Of a DNA stretch of 42,348 nt, positions 22,260-31,017 are shown piece by piece. How positions within the stretch are numbered: position 1 is the stretch's first letter; the number at the start of each line of letters is the position of its first letter. This DNA comes from Desulfobacterales bacterium (GTDB lineage Bacteria; Desulfobacterota; Desulfobacteria; Desulfobacterales; SURF-7): contig JANQFQ010000036.1 of NCBI GenBank assembly GCA_028277765.1, positions 1-42,348 of the forward strand, read 5' to 3'. A model generated the notes under the pieces. The model was not told where the DNA came from, ran no database searches, and saw only the letters and a program-made list of their open reading frames with translations. Made by a program: the position numbers and the translations under genes.

Positions 22260-22733
22260 TTAATTTGTTTTATCTAGAGGTACAGCTACAACACATCCTC
22301 GATCCTTGCTCACGTTTTTTGTCCGATGCCCCTTACCGGTAATATCCTCCACCAGCACAACGCTTCCCGGCCCAAACCGCCTCACATCACCATCAGACAC
22401 TTCAAGCTCATACTCGCCGGTTAAAACAAATATGAACTGCTTACGTGGTGCAGGATGCCAGTCTCCCTGCCATCCCTGCGGGTTGGAAATGAATACCATG
22501 TTTTCAGTTTTAAAAGGCGCTGATACAGATATCGGCTTCAGCGGAGGGGCGTAATCATGTAATGAGAACGATATTGTCTCATTAGAAAAATGAGAATGGC
22601 CTTTTGGATCAGCATAAACACGCACATAGACAAACGGCTCATCAGGTTTATCAGTCCCTGCTTTCCCGGTACCAACGGTGTTGATTGAAAACAAAACCAG
22701 AATTAGAACAACCAATATTAATAATCTACGCAT
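22260..22733 (-). CDS. Secreted cupin-domain protein
   Basis: About 157 aa: a signal peptide (MRRLLILVVLILVLFSINTVGT) followed by a single cupin barrel. The segment WHPAPRKQFIFVLTGEYELEVSDGDVRRFGPGSVVLVEDITGKGH contains the His/Gln/Glu/His-type positions of the two cupin motifs. Its role could be binding or oxidation of a small molecule in the periplasm; no specific function is recognised. The start is placed at 22733, since GGAGG lies 5 nt before it; an ATG 12 bp upstream overlaps that Shine-Dalgarno sequence. Confidence 0.82.
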   Translation of the reverse strand: MRRLLILVVLILVLFSINTVGTGKAGTDKPDEPFVYVRVYADPKGHSHFSNETISFSLHDYAPPLKPISVSAPFKTENMVFISNPQGWQGDWHPAPRKQFIFVLTGEYELEVSDGDVRRFGPGSVVLVEDITGKGHRTKNVSKDRGCVVAVPLDKTN

Positions 22734-22793
22734 AAATACCTCCATTTAAAACAAAGGACTGAGTGCAAGTCTAGATACTAGATAAAAACTATT

Positions 22794-22812
22794 GGGCGGG
22801 GAGTCCCCGCCC
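22794..22812. repeat. REP-like GC hairpin
   Basis: GGGCGGGG-AGT-CCCCGCCC, a perfect 8-bp stem followed by CTAC, just upstream of the cupin gene. It is preceded by CTAGATACTAGAT, also seen in the tupA-tupB element. Confidence 0.6.
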
Positions 22813-22935
22813 CTACAATCCAAAATCCATATTCAAAAATAAAGAGAGCCTTTAATCCTCATTCTGACAACTGATTATTGATTACTTATTATAAATCCGA
22901 TCACGACCACCGCTTCGCTGACCACGATTTTTTAA

Positions 22936-22974
22936 AACTGACAAAGCGAAGCGATACCTTGACTTTAGGCACTT
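22936..22974. repeat. Dispersed repeat containing AAAGCGAAGCGATACC, copy 2
   Basis: It matches the elements at 17564 and 25916 and is followed by a second short TTTTAGGCACTT. It lies 25 bp after the stop of the SrkA-like gene. Confidence 0.72.
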
Positions 22975-22999
22975 TAGCGCATTTTAGGCACTTAAAAAC

Positions 23000-23959
23000 C
23001 TATATCTCCCCCGTTATATACCCATACTGCTCATGCAGATCCTCAACCTCCTTGCCCCAGAAACGATCGCTTCCCCAGTCGGGAAATTTGGTTTGAAACT
23101 GGTAGTCAGAACGCTGCATGCTGCACCATGCTGTAAAGTAAATAATCCGCATGGCCCGCAGTGCCTCAATTAAAAGTAGTGAACTGTTATCAGCATCTCT
23201 AAATTGACGGTATCCGGCGAGCAGCAATTCCAGGTGACGTTTACTGGCAGGATAGCGTTCAGGAAGTAGAAGCCAGAAGTCCTGAACAGGCGGGCCATTC
23301 ATCATATCATCGAAGTCAATAAGCATCAGCCCGGAATCAGGACGAAAAAGAATGTTGCCGCAATGGAAATCCCCATGCAGACGGATAACATCTAAGTTTT
23401 CAAAGTATGGTGATACTGTATCAATAATCCGCGAACAAATGTCATTATACCGCTGGCGCCAGGTGTCACTCACGGCAGTTTCAACAAGCAGGTCCACATG
23501 TTCCCTGGTCGTTGTCGTTGGATTAAGCCGCAACCTTGATGGCGCGTCCTTTGTCTGCCCCGCGTTATGCAGACGGCCAAGCAGCGTCCCTACACGTTTC
23601 CAGTTCTCTTCAGTTTCAATATCAAACTGTCTGCCGGCCCTTTTTGGAAAAATCGCAAAAGAGATCATACCCAGCTTTCCAAGGGTATTACCATTATTGA
23701 GCTTCAGTGGACAGACAACAGGTATATCAATTTCAGCGCAGTCAAACAAAAACGTGTGTTCATCCATTAGCGCGTCAACTGTCCATCGTCCTGGTCGATA
23801 AAATTTTGCGATATAAAACGCCTTATCAACTGCCTGAATTTCATAAACCCTGTTGATATAGCTGGGTAGAGGCCGTACCAGAGACGTAAGCTCTGTCTCA
23901 AGCGCCTCTTCAAGCACTGGCAGAAAACTATCTGGTGTTAACTCTGAAAAATAATCCAT
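23000..23959 (-). CDS. srkA: SrkA-like stress-response protein kinase
   Basis: A 319-aa kinase of the aminoglycoside-phosphotransferase fold, matching SrkA (YihE/RdoA). The ATP lysine lies in YIAKFYRPGRWT (K52). The catalytic loop is RLHGDFHCGN (193-202), and the Mg-binding LIDFDDMMNGPPVQDFWLLL segment follows (DFDD at 215-218). SrkA phosphorylates Ser/Thr residues and protects E. coli against stress-induced death. It is a single gene with a dispersed repeat after its stop. No strong ribosome-binding site was seen. Confidence 0.9.
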   Translation of the reverse strand: MDYFSELTPDSFLPVLEEALETELTSLVRPLPSYINRVYEIQAVDKAFYIAKFYRPGRWTVDALMDEHTFLFDCAEIDIPVVCPLKLNNGNTLGKLGMISFAIFPKRAGRQFDIETEENWKRVGTLLGRLHNAGQTKDAPSRLRLNPTTTTREHVDLLVETAVSDTWRQRYNDICSRIIDTVSPYFENLDVIRLHGDFHCGNILFRPDSGLMLIDFDDMMNGPPVQDFWLLLPERYPASKRHLELLLAGYRQFRDADNSSLLLIEALRAMRIIYFTAWCSMQRSDYQFQTKFPDWGSDRFWGKEVEDLHEQYGYITGEI

Positions 23960-24216
23960 AATATATCTATCATTTTTTTTAATCTTCCCCTAACCATAAA
24001 CTATATATCATATACCGTATATCTTTTTTTTTAGTCAAAACAATTTGTCTCATAATCCGTTTGATTTTTAAAAACTAATATGTTTTACTGTTATTAATTA
24101 ATAGCAGCCCGTTCTTTTTTGGCGGGCAAGTTTCGTTCTGAGGGAAGATCCATTTGACAAAGTGGCGACCTGAAGTTTGGAACAATACGAACTTATTAAG
24201 AAAGGGGGATGCCACT

Positions 24217-24417
24217 ATGGCGAATGGGATTGTAAAATGGTTTAACGGCAGCAAAGGTTACGGCTTTATTGAACAGGAAGATGGGCCAGATGTCTTTGTC
24301 CATTATTCAGCTATCAATTCTGAAGGTTACAAATCACTTAATGAAGGTGATAGAGTAACTTTTGACATAGAAGACGGCCAGAAAGGCCCTGCCGCGGCCA
24401 ACGTCACTGTGGTATAG
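24217..24417 (+). CDS. Cold-shock domain protein
   Basis: 66 aa with the RNA-binding motifs [11 protein letters not shown] (RNP1) and DVFVHYSAI (RNP2) of CspA-type proteins. They bind single-stranded RNA or DNA and melt mRNA structure. The start at 24217 is chosen because AAAGGGGG lies just upstream and this gives the standard [11 protein letters not shown]-terminus. An open frame beginning at 24154 only adds a non-homologous leader. The 5' region has a GCCCG/CGGGC hairpin near 24106-24126, possibly part of a cold-shock leader. Confidence 0.93.
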   Translation: MANGIVKWFNGSKGYGFIEQEDGPDVFVHYSAINSEGYKSLNEGDRVTFDIEDGQKGPAAANVTVV

Positions 24418-24436
24418 TCTGACAAATAAAAAAAAA

Positions 24437-24477
24437 AGAGCCTCTTTATAATCCTTATAAGATTAAAAGAGGCTCTT
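24437..24477. terminator. Bidirectional intrinsic terminator
   Basis: AAGAGCCTCTTT pairs with AAAGAGGCTCTT, with A-rich sequence on the left and T-rich on the right. It separates the converging cold-shock gene and MmgE/PrpD operon and can terminate both. Confidence 0.8.
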
Positions 24478-24504
24478 GGTTTTTGGCTAGAAATTATTGT
24501 CGCT

Positions 24505-25842
24505 TTAACTGACAAAAATTTCAAGCAGCGGATCGATTTTATCCATATTTTCCAGGTCTTCGACCATGTCAATCGACTGCTGAATTTTATCTTCCGACAG
24601 ATACGGCTTCAGCAACTTGCGATGCAGGTCAAGGACGCCGTCATGATCCAATTCTTTAACAGGGTTTACTTCCCTTGTGTATTCCTTGCCGTCTTTCATC
24701 TTCACGGTTACCGGAGTCCGCCATCCAGCTGTAACACCAGCTGCAAATTCAGGATTCAATACTACTTTTATTTTTTCACGGGCTTCAATATATTCAGGAT
24801 CCTGGGCAACCCCATCCCCTGTCATGGTATCCATCCAGACCCCTTTATTTTTTAAACAAGTGGCCATGATATGGGGCATGCTAAACCTTCCGTGATGAAC
24901 GGTCCCAGGTTCAGGATACTGGAGCCATCCCAGAACCATTTCATTTGTATCCACCTGTACATAATCCACATCATCATATTCTATATCGTGTTCTTGAATC
25001 AGCTCCACAAAAGAATCCACGGCCTTATGAGCCACAAAACAGCAGGGGTATTTTTTGATACCGGTTCCAGGTGGAATGATAGTGGAAAAATCTTTTCCCA
25101 GATCCTTGGTCATCTCCACGAAATCAGTATCCTCAAGGCCTGCAAAAAAATCACAGAATCCTTCCTTGACATCAAGGACATCAGGATTGCCACCCAGCCC
25201 TTCCTTTGCATATGCTGCAGCATCAACTGCATTTAGTGCAGGGAAGCTGAAAGCAAGATAGTGATTCAGCGTGCCTGCTGAAGACTGCATGCCGCTTGCT
25301 TCCGCAAGGACTGTGCCGATAGCTGCTGCTGCCTGATCAGCGTCAAGGCCTGTTAGTTTAGCAGATGCCGCAGCCGCGCCCACATGGTTCAAGGGCATGA
25401 TCCAGCCTCTGTTGCCAATGCCGGTTCTGGTGCCGTTGATCACCCTGCCTTGGACATCGTATCCCAATACAAAGCCTGCAATCAGTTCTTTACCGGAAAG
25501 ACCCCGTGTTTCAGTAAGTGCCAGAGAAGGTGCCATTGTCGGGCCGCTGTTAAAACACATGCCAACCGCTTCAAGCTCATTGGCATGTACGGATGTCCCG
25601 TTAACATAGGCAGCCAGAGCGGTTGTAGTTTTAAAACTGCCACCGATAACGCTTGCCTCAGGTTTTGCTTCCATGGACTTGATCCTGTTCATAACGATCT
25701 GTGATACTTCAGCCTTTGATCCATCCAGCGCAACCCCAATGAAATTGATAATCAGTTCCTTTGCCCTGTCCACAACCTCTTTCGGCAAATCATCATAACC
25801 GGTCTCGACGAGATATTTGGCTAAGTCTCTTGTAGCTCCCAT
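24505..25842 (-). CDS. MmgE/PrpD family protein
   Basis: About 445 aa with the MmgE/PrpD fold: an N-terminal helical domain (RDLAKYLVETGYDDLPKEVVDRAKELIINFIGVALDGS), the signature NGTSVHANELEAV, and KKYPCCFVAHKAVDSFVELI in the second half. The family includes 2-methylcitrate dehydratase and cis-aconitate decarboxylase, and many members have unknown substrates. It is probably the last gene of the carboxylase operon, 133 bp after the beta subunit stop with a repeat in between. GGGAGG precedes the ATG at 25842 by 8 nt, so the longer frame to 25902 is rejected. It may dehydrate or rearrange the carboxylated product; that is inference. Confidence 0.85.
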   Translation of the reverse strand: MGATRDLAKYLVETGYDDLPKEVVDRAKELIINFIGVALDGSKAEVSQIVMNRIKSMEAKPEASVIGGSFKTTTALAAYVNGTSVHANELEAVGMCFNSGPTMAPSLALTETRGLSGKELIAGFVLGYDVQGRVINGTRTGIGNRGWIMPLNHVGAAAASAKLTGLDADQAAAAIGTVLAEASGMQSSAGTLNHYLAFSFPALNAVDAAAYAKEGLGGNPDVLDVKEGFCDFFAGLEDTDFVEMTKDLGKDFSTIIPPGTGIKKYPCCFVAHKAVDSFVELIQEHDIEYDDVDYVQVDTNEMVLGWLQYPEPGTVHHGRFSMPHIMATCLKNKGVWMDTMTGDGVAQDPEYIEAREKIKVVLNPEFAAGVTAGWRTPVTVKMKDGKEYTREVNPVKELDHDGVLDLHRKLLKPYLSEDKIQQSIDMVEDLENMDKIDPLLEIFVS

Positions 25843-25915
25843 AGTATATACCTCCCTAAATTCGTTAAATTGGAGTAATCTCAAGTTGTAAACTTCTGCC
25901 ATTAAAATTAAAAAA

Positions 25916-25951
25916 TGACAGAGCGAAGCGATACATCAACTTTAGGCACTT
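25916..25951. repeat. Dispersed repeat containing AGAGCGAAGCGATAC, copy 3
   Basis: It has the same text as copies 1 and 2 and is followed by two further ACTTTAG/GGCACTTA segments. It lies between the carboxylase beta subunit stop and the MmgE/PrpD gene, within the operon. Confidence 0.72.
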
Positions 25952-25975
25952 ATAACTTTAGATCACTTTAGGCAC

Positions 25976-28147
25976 TTAACTTTCTTTCTTCCTGTGCCAG
26001 ATAAACTTCCGCTCATCCATTTCAACATATTCTTCAGGCGGAATCACCCATGTGCTCATCATGTGCTCTATAATGGCCGGTCCATCAATCCGGTTACCAG
26101 CTTCGAGTGAATCCATGTCCCAGATATCAAACGGCTCCCACTTGCCGTCCATATAACAGTCCCGCTGTCCCTTGCTCGCTTTTTTAGGCGGTGTTTTCCC
26201 TTTAAGCTCGTATACAGGTATCTTTGGTTTGATCTTATCCACACCTGCTTCCAGGTATACCTCGGTGATCTGGTAACCGATTTCCGGATACCGTGCCGCA
26301 ATCGGATAAATCGTGGTATAAACCTTTTCAAAGCAGTCAAGGACCTCCTGCAGGTCATCCAGTGTATCGATACTCCCTTTCACTACCGGCGCGTCCCATG
26401 TTGAGATCTGGCCAATATACCTTGCGGATATACCGTACCTGAAATAGACCTTGTCGTTTGAATAACCTTCGGTCTCAAGCTCATCGTAAGCACGCTTTTC
26501 AAGCTCCGCCCAGGCATTCTTTAAAACACCGGCCTGCATCATTTTTACTTCATCCGGCATATTATGGGAATACAAAAATGTAACTGCTTTATCATAACGA
26601 TGGAAATACTCGGCTGCAGCGCATCCGAATGCGGACATGGCCGCTGCCCAAGGCGCGGTTACGGTTTCAGCGCATTCCAGACCGCCACGGTGCATGCCCC
26701 AGGCATGGAGAGGTCCGCTGCCGCCGTAGACCATCAAGGTAAATTCCCTTGTATTTAGACCCTTTGATGTAATCATGGCGTTGATCTCATCACACATGGA
26801 AGCGTGAAGCATATCAAGGACCTGGCTGCCGACCTCATAAACATCCTTGCCAAGCGGATCAGCGAGTTCTCTCTGGAGCCTTGCCAGTGCTTCATCCTTA
26901 TCGAGTGTAATTTTTCCGCCAAGAAAATTCTCAGGATTCAGGTAACCAAGGATAACATCGATGTCCGCGATGGTGATTTCCGGGTAGACATAACAGGTCC
27001 CCACATCACTTCCCGCGCTTTCCGGTCCCAAGGTGATCCTTTTGGTAACCTTGTCAACACGGATAATCGATCCGCATCCTGCGCCGATGGAATTAGATAC
27101 AACCATGGGAAGTCTCAGTTTGTGGCCGGCAAACTGGGGCGCCTTGTTGATGGTTAGAATACCGTCAACAATGACCCCCACGTCAAATGTTGTGCCCCCC
27201 AGGTCTGCGGTAATCAGTTTTTTCTTGCCCATGATTTCGCCCAGCTCTTTACATGCCAGAAGACCGCCAATGGGACCGGAAATAACCGCTTCAAACAGCC
27301 TCGGATAACGGATATCGCATGCTGCTCCGTATGATAGCAGGGTCTGCAGGTTCCTGTCATACCCGTCCTTTTTGGCTGCTTCTTCCACGTAAAACAGCTG
27401 TTCCCTGCCGATATCAGAAAAATAACACTGGAACAGAAGGCTTTTCAGCCTTTCATTCTCATTTCCAACAGGACATATTTCATGGGAAGCGTATACATCG
27501 ATCCCTGCACCCCGTTCTTTGATGATTTCCCTTGCAATTTCAGCGGATCTAGCTTCATGAACCGGATTGATATGCGAATTAAGCGTCAAAATACCGATAA
27601 CCTCAACGCCGTTGTCAAGAAGCTCGTTAACCCCTTTTGTTACATCCTCTTCAGCTACTGGAATAATGACTGTTCCGGGATTGATGTGATCAGCCATAAA
27701 ATAACTGCCGCTGTGGATTCTTTCACGGACTGTCCTGATATTATTGGGATCGATCAGCCAGGGTGTATGCTCATGAAGATGCTGGTGAAGAACATCTTCG
27801 TAGGACTGACCGAGCCATGTGAGACTCCTCTCCATCACCGGCATATGTTCATATCCCTTGGTTACAAGCAGTCCCACGTTCTTTCCAATACGGCTGATCA
27901 AAACATTCAGCATGGTGGTACCTGTATAGGTTGAGGACTGCGCTTCTCTATGAATCTCACCGGAAGTAACCCCCCAATAATGGGCCGCGTCATCAACAGA
28001 TCCCATATAGCTGTTCGCTTCATTTGTATGATCTGTCAGGGCCTTGCCCAGCTCAAAATTCCCTTCCTTATCCACGAGAAAGGTATCGGTCATTGTACCG
28101 CCGGCATCCAGGGCAACAAGATATTTCTTTTCCGATTTGTCACTCAT
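25976..28147 (-). CDS. Acetone-carboxylase-like beta subunit (hydantoinase A family)
   Basis: 723 aa, close to the usual 710-720 of AcxA-type subunits. The HyuA/oxoprolinase A fold is shown by the phosphate-binding LVALDAGGTMTDTFLV (residues 10-25), the second nucleotide motif ITADLGGTTFDVGVI, and YGGSGPLHAWGM near residue 475. In acetone carboxylase this subunit works with alpha and gamma subunits to activate bicarbonate and acetone at the expense of ATP. The Shine-Dalgarno sequence AAAGGAG is embedded in the last codons of the gamma subunit gene, 4 bp upstream. The substrate (acetone, acetophenone or another ketone) cannot be decided. Confidence 0.87.
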   Translation of the reverse strand: MSDKSEKKYLVALDAGGTMTDTFLVDKEGNFELGKALTDHTNEANSYMGSVDDAAHYWGVTSGEIHREAQSSTYTGTTMLNVLISRIGKNVGLLVTKGYEHMPVMERSLTWLGQSYEDVLHQHLHEHTPWLIDPNNIRTVRERIHSGSYFMADHINPGTVIIPVAEEDVTKGVNELLDNGVEVIGILTLNSHINPVHEARSAEIAREIIKERGAGIDVYASHEICPVGNENERLKSLLFQCYFSDIGREQLFYVEEAAKKDGYDRNLQTLLSYGAACDIRYPRLFEAVISGPIGGLLACKELGEIMGKKKLITADLGGTTFDVGVIVDGILTINKAPQFAGHKLRLPMVVSNSIGAGCGSIIRVDKVTKRITLGPESAGSDVGTCYVYPEITIADIDVILGYLNPENFLGGKITLDKDEALARLQRELADPLGKDVYEVGSQVLDMLHASMCDEINAMITSKGLNTREFTLMVYGGSGPLHAWGMHRGGLECAETVTAPWAAAMSAFGCAAAEYFHRYDKAVTFLYSHNMPDEVKMMQAGVLKNAWAELEKRAYDELETEGYSNDKVYFRYGISARYIGQISTWDAPVVKGSIDTLDDLQEVLDCFEKVYTTIYPIAARYPEIGYQITEVYLEAGVDKIKPKIPVYELKGKTPPKKASKGQRDCYMDGKWEPFDIWDMDSLEAGNRIDGPAIIEHMMSTWVIPPEEYVEMDERKFIWHRKKES

Positions 28148-28151
28148 TTTA

Positions 28152-28718
28152 CTACTCCTTTCCCCATTCTTCGGTCAATTTTGTTGTTCTGTCCTCAAAC
28201 CAGTCCGGACTTTCATCTTCCAGAGGTTTGCCCAGCCAGTCCCTGTAAAGCGTATCAAGATCAGGGAGTATTTCAAATATCGGCGGATAACCATGGGGAA
28301 CCACTTCCACGCCAAGCTGGACATAACATCCCGGGCAGTAGAATTCTCTCATTTCCATGAAATCCGTATTCGGTATACCGTCTTCAACCGTAACCACTTC
28401 TGCGATCTCTTCCTTGGTTTTCCGAACCCGGATACGGGCATTATACTTCCAGTTAACCCGGTAATCACCAAATTCCTGTCCGCATTCGCATTTCACAACC
28501 CGCTCACCTTTCCCCTTGGCCACGATATAGAGCTTGTCAGAAATTCGGAGCAGAACTTTATCATCCCAGGAGACTTTCTCCTGCAGAATCTCAATGACTT
28601 TCTCAAACCGGTCATCATCTTTCGGCTTCAGCCGGATAATATCCTTGACCTCATTCCAGGGGAGAGTACCGTCTATAAGGTCCTTAATTTTTTCTTTTCT
28701 TGCGACTTCCTTACCCAT
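28152..28718 (-). CDS. Acetone-carboxylase-like gamma subunit
   Basis: 188 aa, slightly longer than the about 168 aa of AcxC. The family's metal-binding pattern is present: CECG (C77, C79) and CPGC (C128, C131) flanking DYRVNWKYNARIRVR. These Zn-ribbon-like proteins bind between the alpha and beta subunits. A strong GGGGG ribosome-binding site precedes the ATG. It lies between the alpha gene (9 bp gap) and the beta gene (4 bp), so the order is alpha-gamma-beta, different from the acxABC order. Confidence 0.85.
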   Translation of the reverse strand: MGKEVARKEKIKDLIDGTLPWNEVKDIIRLKPKDDDRFEKVIEILQEKVSWDDKVLLRISDKLYIVAKGKGERVVKCECGQEFGDYRVNWKYNARIRVRKTKEEIAEVVTVEDGIPNTDFMEMREFYCPGCYVQLGVEVVPHGYPPIFEILPDLDTLYRDWLGKPLEDESPDWFEDRTTKLTEEWGKE

Positions 28719-28727
28719 AATACCCCC

Positions 28728-30911
28728 TTATAAGTTGTAATCATCCGGCAGCTGCCAGACGCCTTTTAGTTGTTTGGAAAATTTTTCATATGTCATACAA
28801 TCCCTGTACATTTCTGCGGCCAGTTCATGGATATCCTTATCCAGCATTTTCTTTCTTTCTGCTTTCCACCAGTCTTTTGTATCAACAGACTTTTCCTTGC
28901 GTGTCTCTTTGATTTTTTTCCGCTGGGCTTCACTCTCTTTTTCATTTACCTTGCCGTCTTCATCTACAACAACACCGTAAACGTTTTGCACAACATCCTT
29001 AGTGAGCCAGCCGTATTTAACATCCTCTTCAAGAAGATCGTAAAAACGTTCAAGTGGATCCCCCCATCCGCTGTTTGCATGACACCCCCAGATATACAGG
29101 TCGCCGTCCTTGCAGGCGATATTTGAGATGTCACCTGGAAAACATTCAACAGATTCAGCTGTAAGTATCCCGTCGTCATACATTTTCTTGGCTTCAATAA
29201 AATCGCTTGGATACGGCACCCCTTTGTCAAGGAGCTCATACATATTTGTACCGTGGTAAAAATAGGTCACCGTACCGAGAGCGGGATATCCGCCGCAGTC
29301 ACCTGTACCTGTGGCGCCACATTCGCTGGACACACTGGTAAAAATGGAGATGGCCAGATGCTGGCCCGGCTTTGTGATCAGATGGACGCCGCCCATTCCC
29401 AAACCGCCGCGGAACTTGCCGTGACCGCAATAGTTGGGTACCAGCTTCCGGCCGATATTCAGCTGGGTCGGTTCCAGGAATTCAAACAGCTCCACTTCAC
29501 CATGGTCGGACTCAGGATTGGTAAGCGCGCCGTTACAAGGAGAGCCGTCTTTATAAGGCTGTCCGCCGGTGCTATCCGCGCCGATACAGGAAAAGTTTCC
29601 GCCGGCCCATCGTTCACCGTCTTCAAAGATTCCTTCAAGACCGTATCCGTATGGTGTGGCGCCGCGCAGAAAACATTCCTCGTAAAACCCTTTTGCAAAG
29701 AAGAATGTGGAGAATGCCTGCTGGAACGGAACACACTGATACCCCACAACACCAACACCCATTGAAACAGCAGCAAACGGGTTGCTCGGATTACCCATAC
29801 TCCCTTTTGGAATATTATAATCCATTGCGTAAGATAGAGATGTATTAGTAGTCGACGAATGTGCGACCATGGGCCATTGTCCCAGGGCCGCAATGGCGAT
29901 GGCGCCTGAAGGATGGATATTACCGTGAAAGTCGGCTTCAGTGTTCAATCCCTCATAATCAGGATGCATAACGCCGTCCGGGGTTATGGTCATATCAAGA
30001 GGAAAGTGGAACAGCCAGTCCCTGTCTGAATTGGGGAAAAGTTTGCCGATCTGGTCCTTATACCTGACGCAGTGAAACCGGAGCGAGTTAACCTTTCCGG
30101 GAACCGCCTGGGTCTTGATGAGATTCATCAACTGGCGCCGTTCTCTCTCCAGGATCTCCTTGATACCCTGCTTGAAATAATCGATCCCGAATTCCTCAAT
30201 GGCCTCATGAACAATAGCATGAACCTTGATGGCGCCCGCTGCTCTCATTTTATCATCCAGCACGTTGATACGGCCAAGACGCGTGCGCCTATGCCAGTAC
30301 ATCTCCCACCACTTGTGCTGCTGGAAGTTTTCACCGCTCTTTGTGGGCGGATAAACAAAACCGTCCGTGAACGTGCTTGCTGAAAACGCCGGAAGGTTTC
30401 CTGCCACAACCGCACCTGCTTCTGCTATATGGTTCATGGCAATCGCCCATGCTATCAGCTCTCCATCATGGAAAATCGGTAGGCCCAGATAACAGTCTGA
30501 TGCATGCGGCGGACCATACAGACCATCGTTACATGAAAACAGGTCGCCCTCGTTAATACCGGGGTTCTCTTCATAATTCAGGTCCGCGAATGCCTTGATA
30601 AAAAACGGAACGCACTGGATATGTCCCACAAGGCCGTGAGAAGAACAGATCACATCTCCGGCTGGTGTCGCGACCATGAACAAAAGTTCACCCATCAGCA
30701 GTGCTGCCGGAGAAGCTGCGATAAGCCTTCCAGTCTCCCTGGCACTGACGCATCCTGCAATGAGCCTGCTCTGAAACTTCATGAGCTTTACAGGATCTGA
30801 GTCAAGAAGCGGCATATCCTTGAGACCGTAAGCATGACCGGTCTCCTTGAAAATCCGCTCCCTTTCTTCGACCAACTCTATTAGTGTTTTACCATTTTCA
30901 CCAATACCCAT
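28728..30911 (-). CDS. Acetone-carboxylase-like alpha subunit (hydantoinase B family)
   Basis: 727 aa of the HyuB/oxoprolinase B family: residues about 20-560 carry the family core (FSCNDGLYGPPHASDCYLGLPIF, AWAIAMNHIAEAGAV and GQPYKDGSPCNG). It is the large subunit of an acetone-carboxylase-like complex, where it probably forms the carboxylation active site with a bound metal. Reported AcxB proteins are somewhat longer (about 770 aa). An AAGGAG lies 8 nt before the ATG. It follows the low-complexity protein by 106 bp and starts the three-subunit block. Confidence 0.87.
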   Translation of the reverse strand: MGIGENGKTLIELVEERERIFKETGHAYGLKDMPLLDSDPVKLMKFQSRLIAGCVSARETGRLIAASPAALLMGELLFMVATPAGDVICSSHGLVGHIQCVPFFIKAFADLNYEENPGINEGDLFSCNDGLYGPPHASDCYLGLPIFHDGELIAWAIAMNHIAEAGAVVAGNLPAFSASTFTDGFVYPPTKSGENFQQHKWWEMYWHRRTRLGRINVLDDKMRAAGAIKVHAIVHEAIEEFGIDYFKQGIKEILERERRQLMNLIKTQAVPGKVNSLRFHCVRYKDQIGKLFPNSDRDWLFHFPLDMTITPDGVMHPDYEGLNTEADFHGNIHPSGAIAIAALGQWPMVAHSSTTNTSLSYAMDYNIPKGSMGNPSNPFAAVSMGVGVVGYQCVPFQQAFSTFFFAKGFYEECFLRGATPYGYGLEGIFEDGERWAGGNFSCIGADSTGGQPYKDGSPCNGALTNPESDHGEVELFEFLEPTQLNIGRKLVPNYCGHGKFRGGLGMGGVHLITKPGQHLAISIFTSVSSECGATGTGDCGGYPALGTVTYFYHGTNMYELLDKGVPYPSDFIEAKKMYDDGILTAESVECFPGDISNIACKDGDLYIWGCHANSGWGDPLERFYDLLEEDVKYGWLTKDVVQNVYGVVVDEDGKVNEKESEAQRKKIKETRKEKSVDTKDWWKAERKKMLDKDIHELAAEMYRDCMTYEKFSKQLKGVWQLPDDYNL

Positions 30912-31017
30912 TATTTTTCTCCTTATTTAAAATTCGAGCATACCCGTGTCAGACGGGCCCTACGATTCTTTAATTATTATTGCCGTTAAAACAGAATTTC
31001 GTTTTCAAGGAATACAT

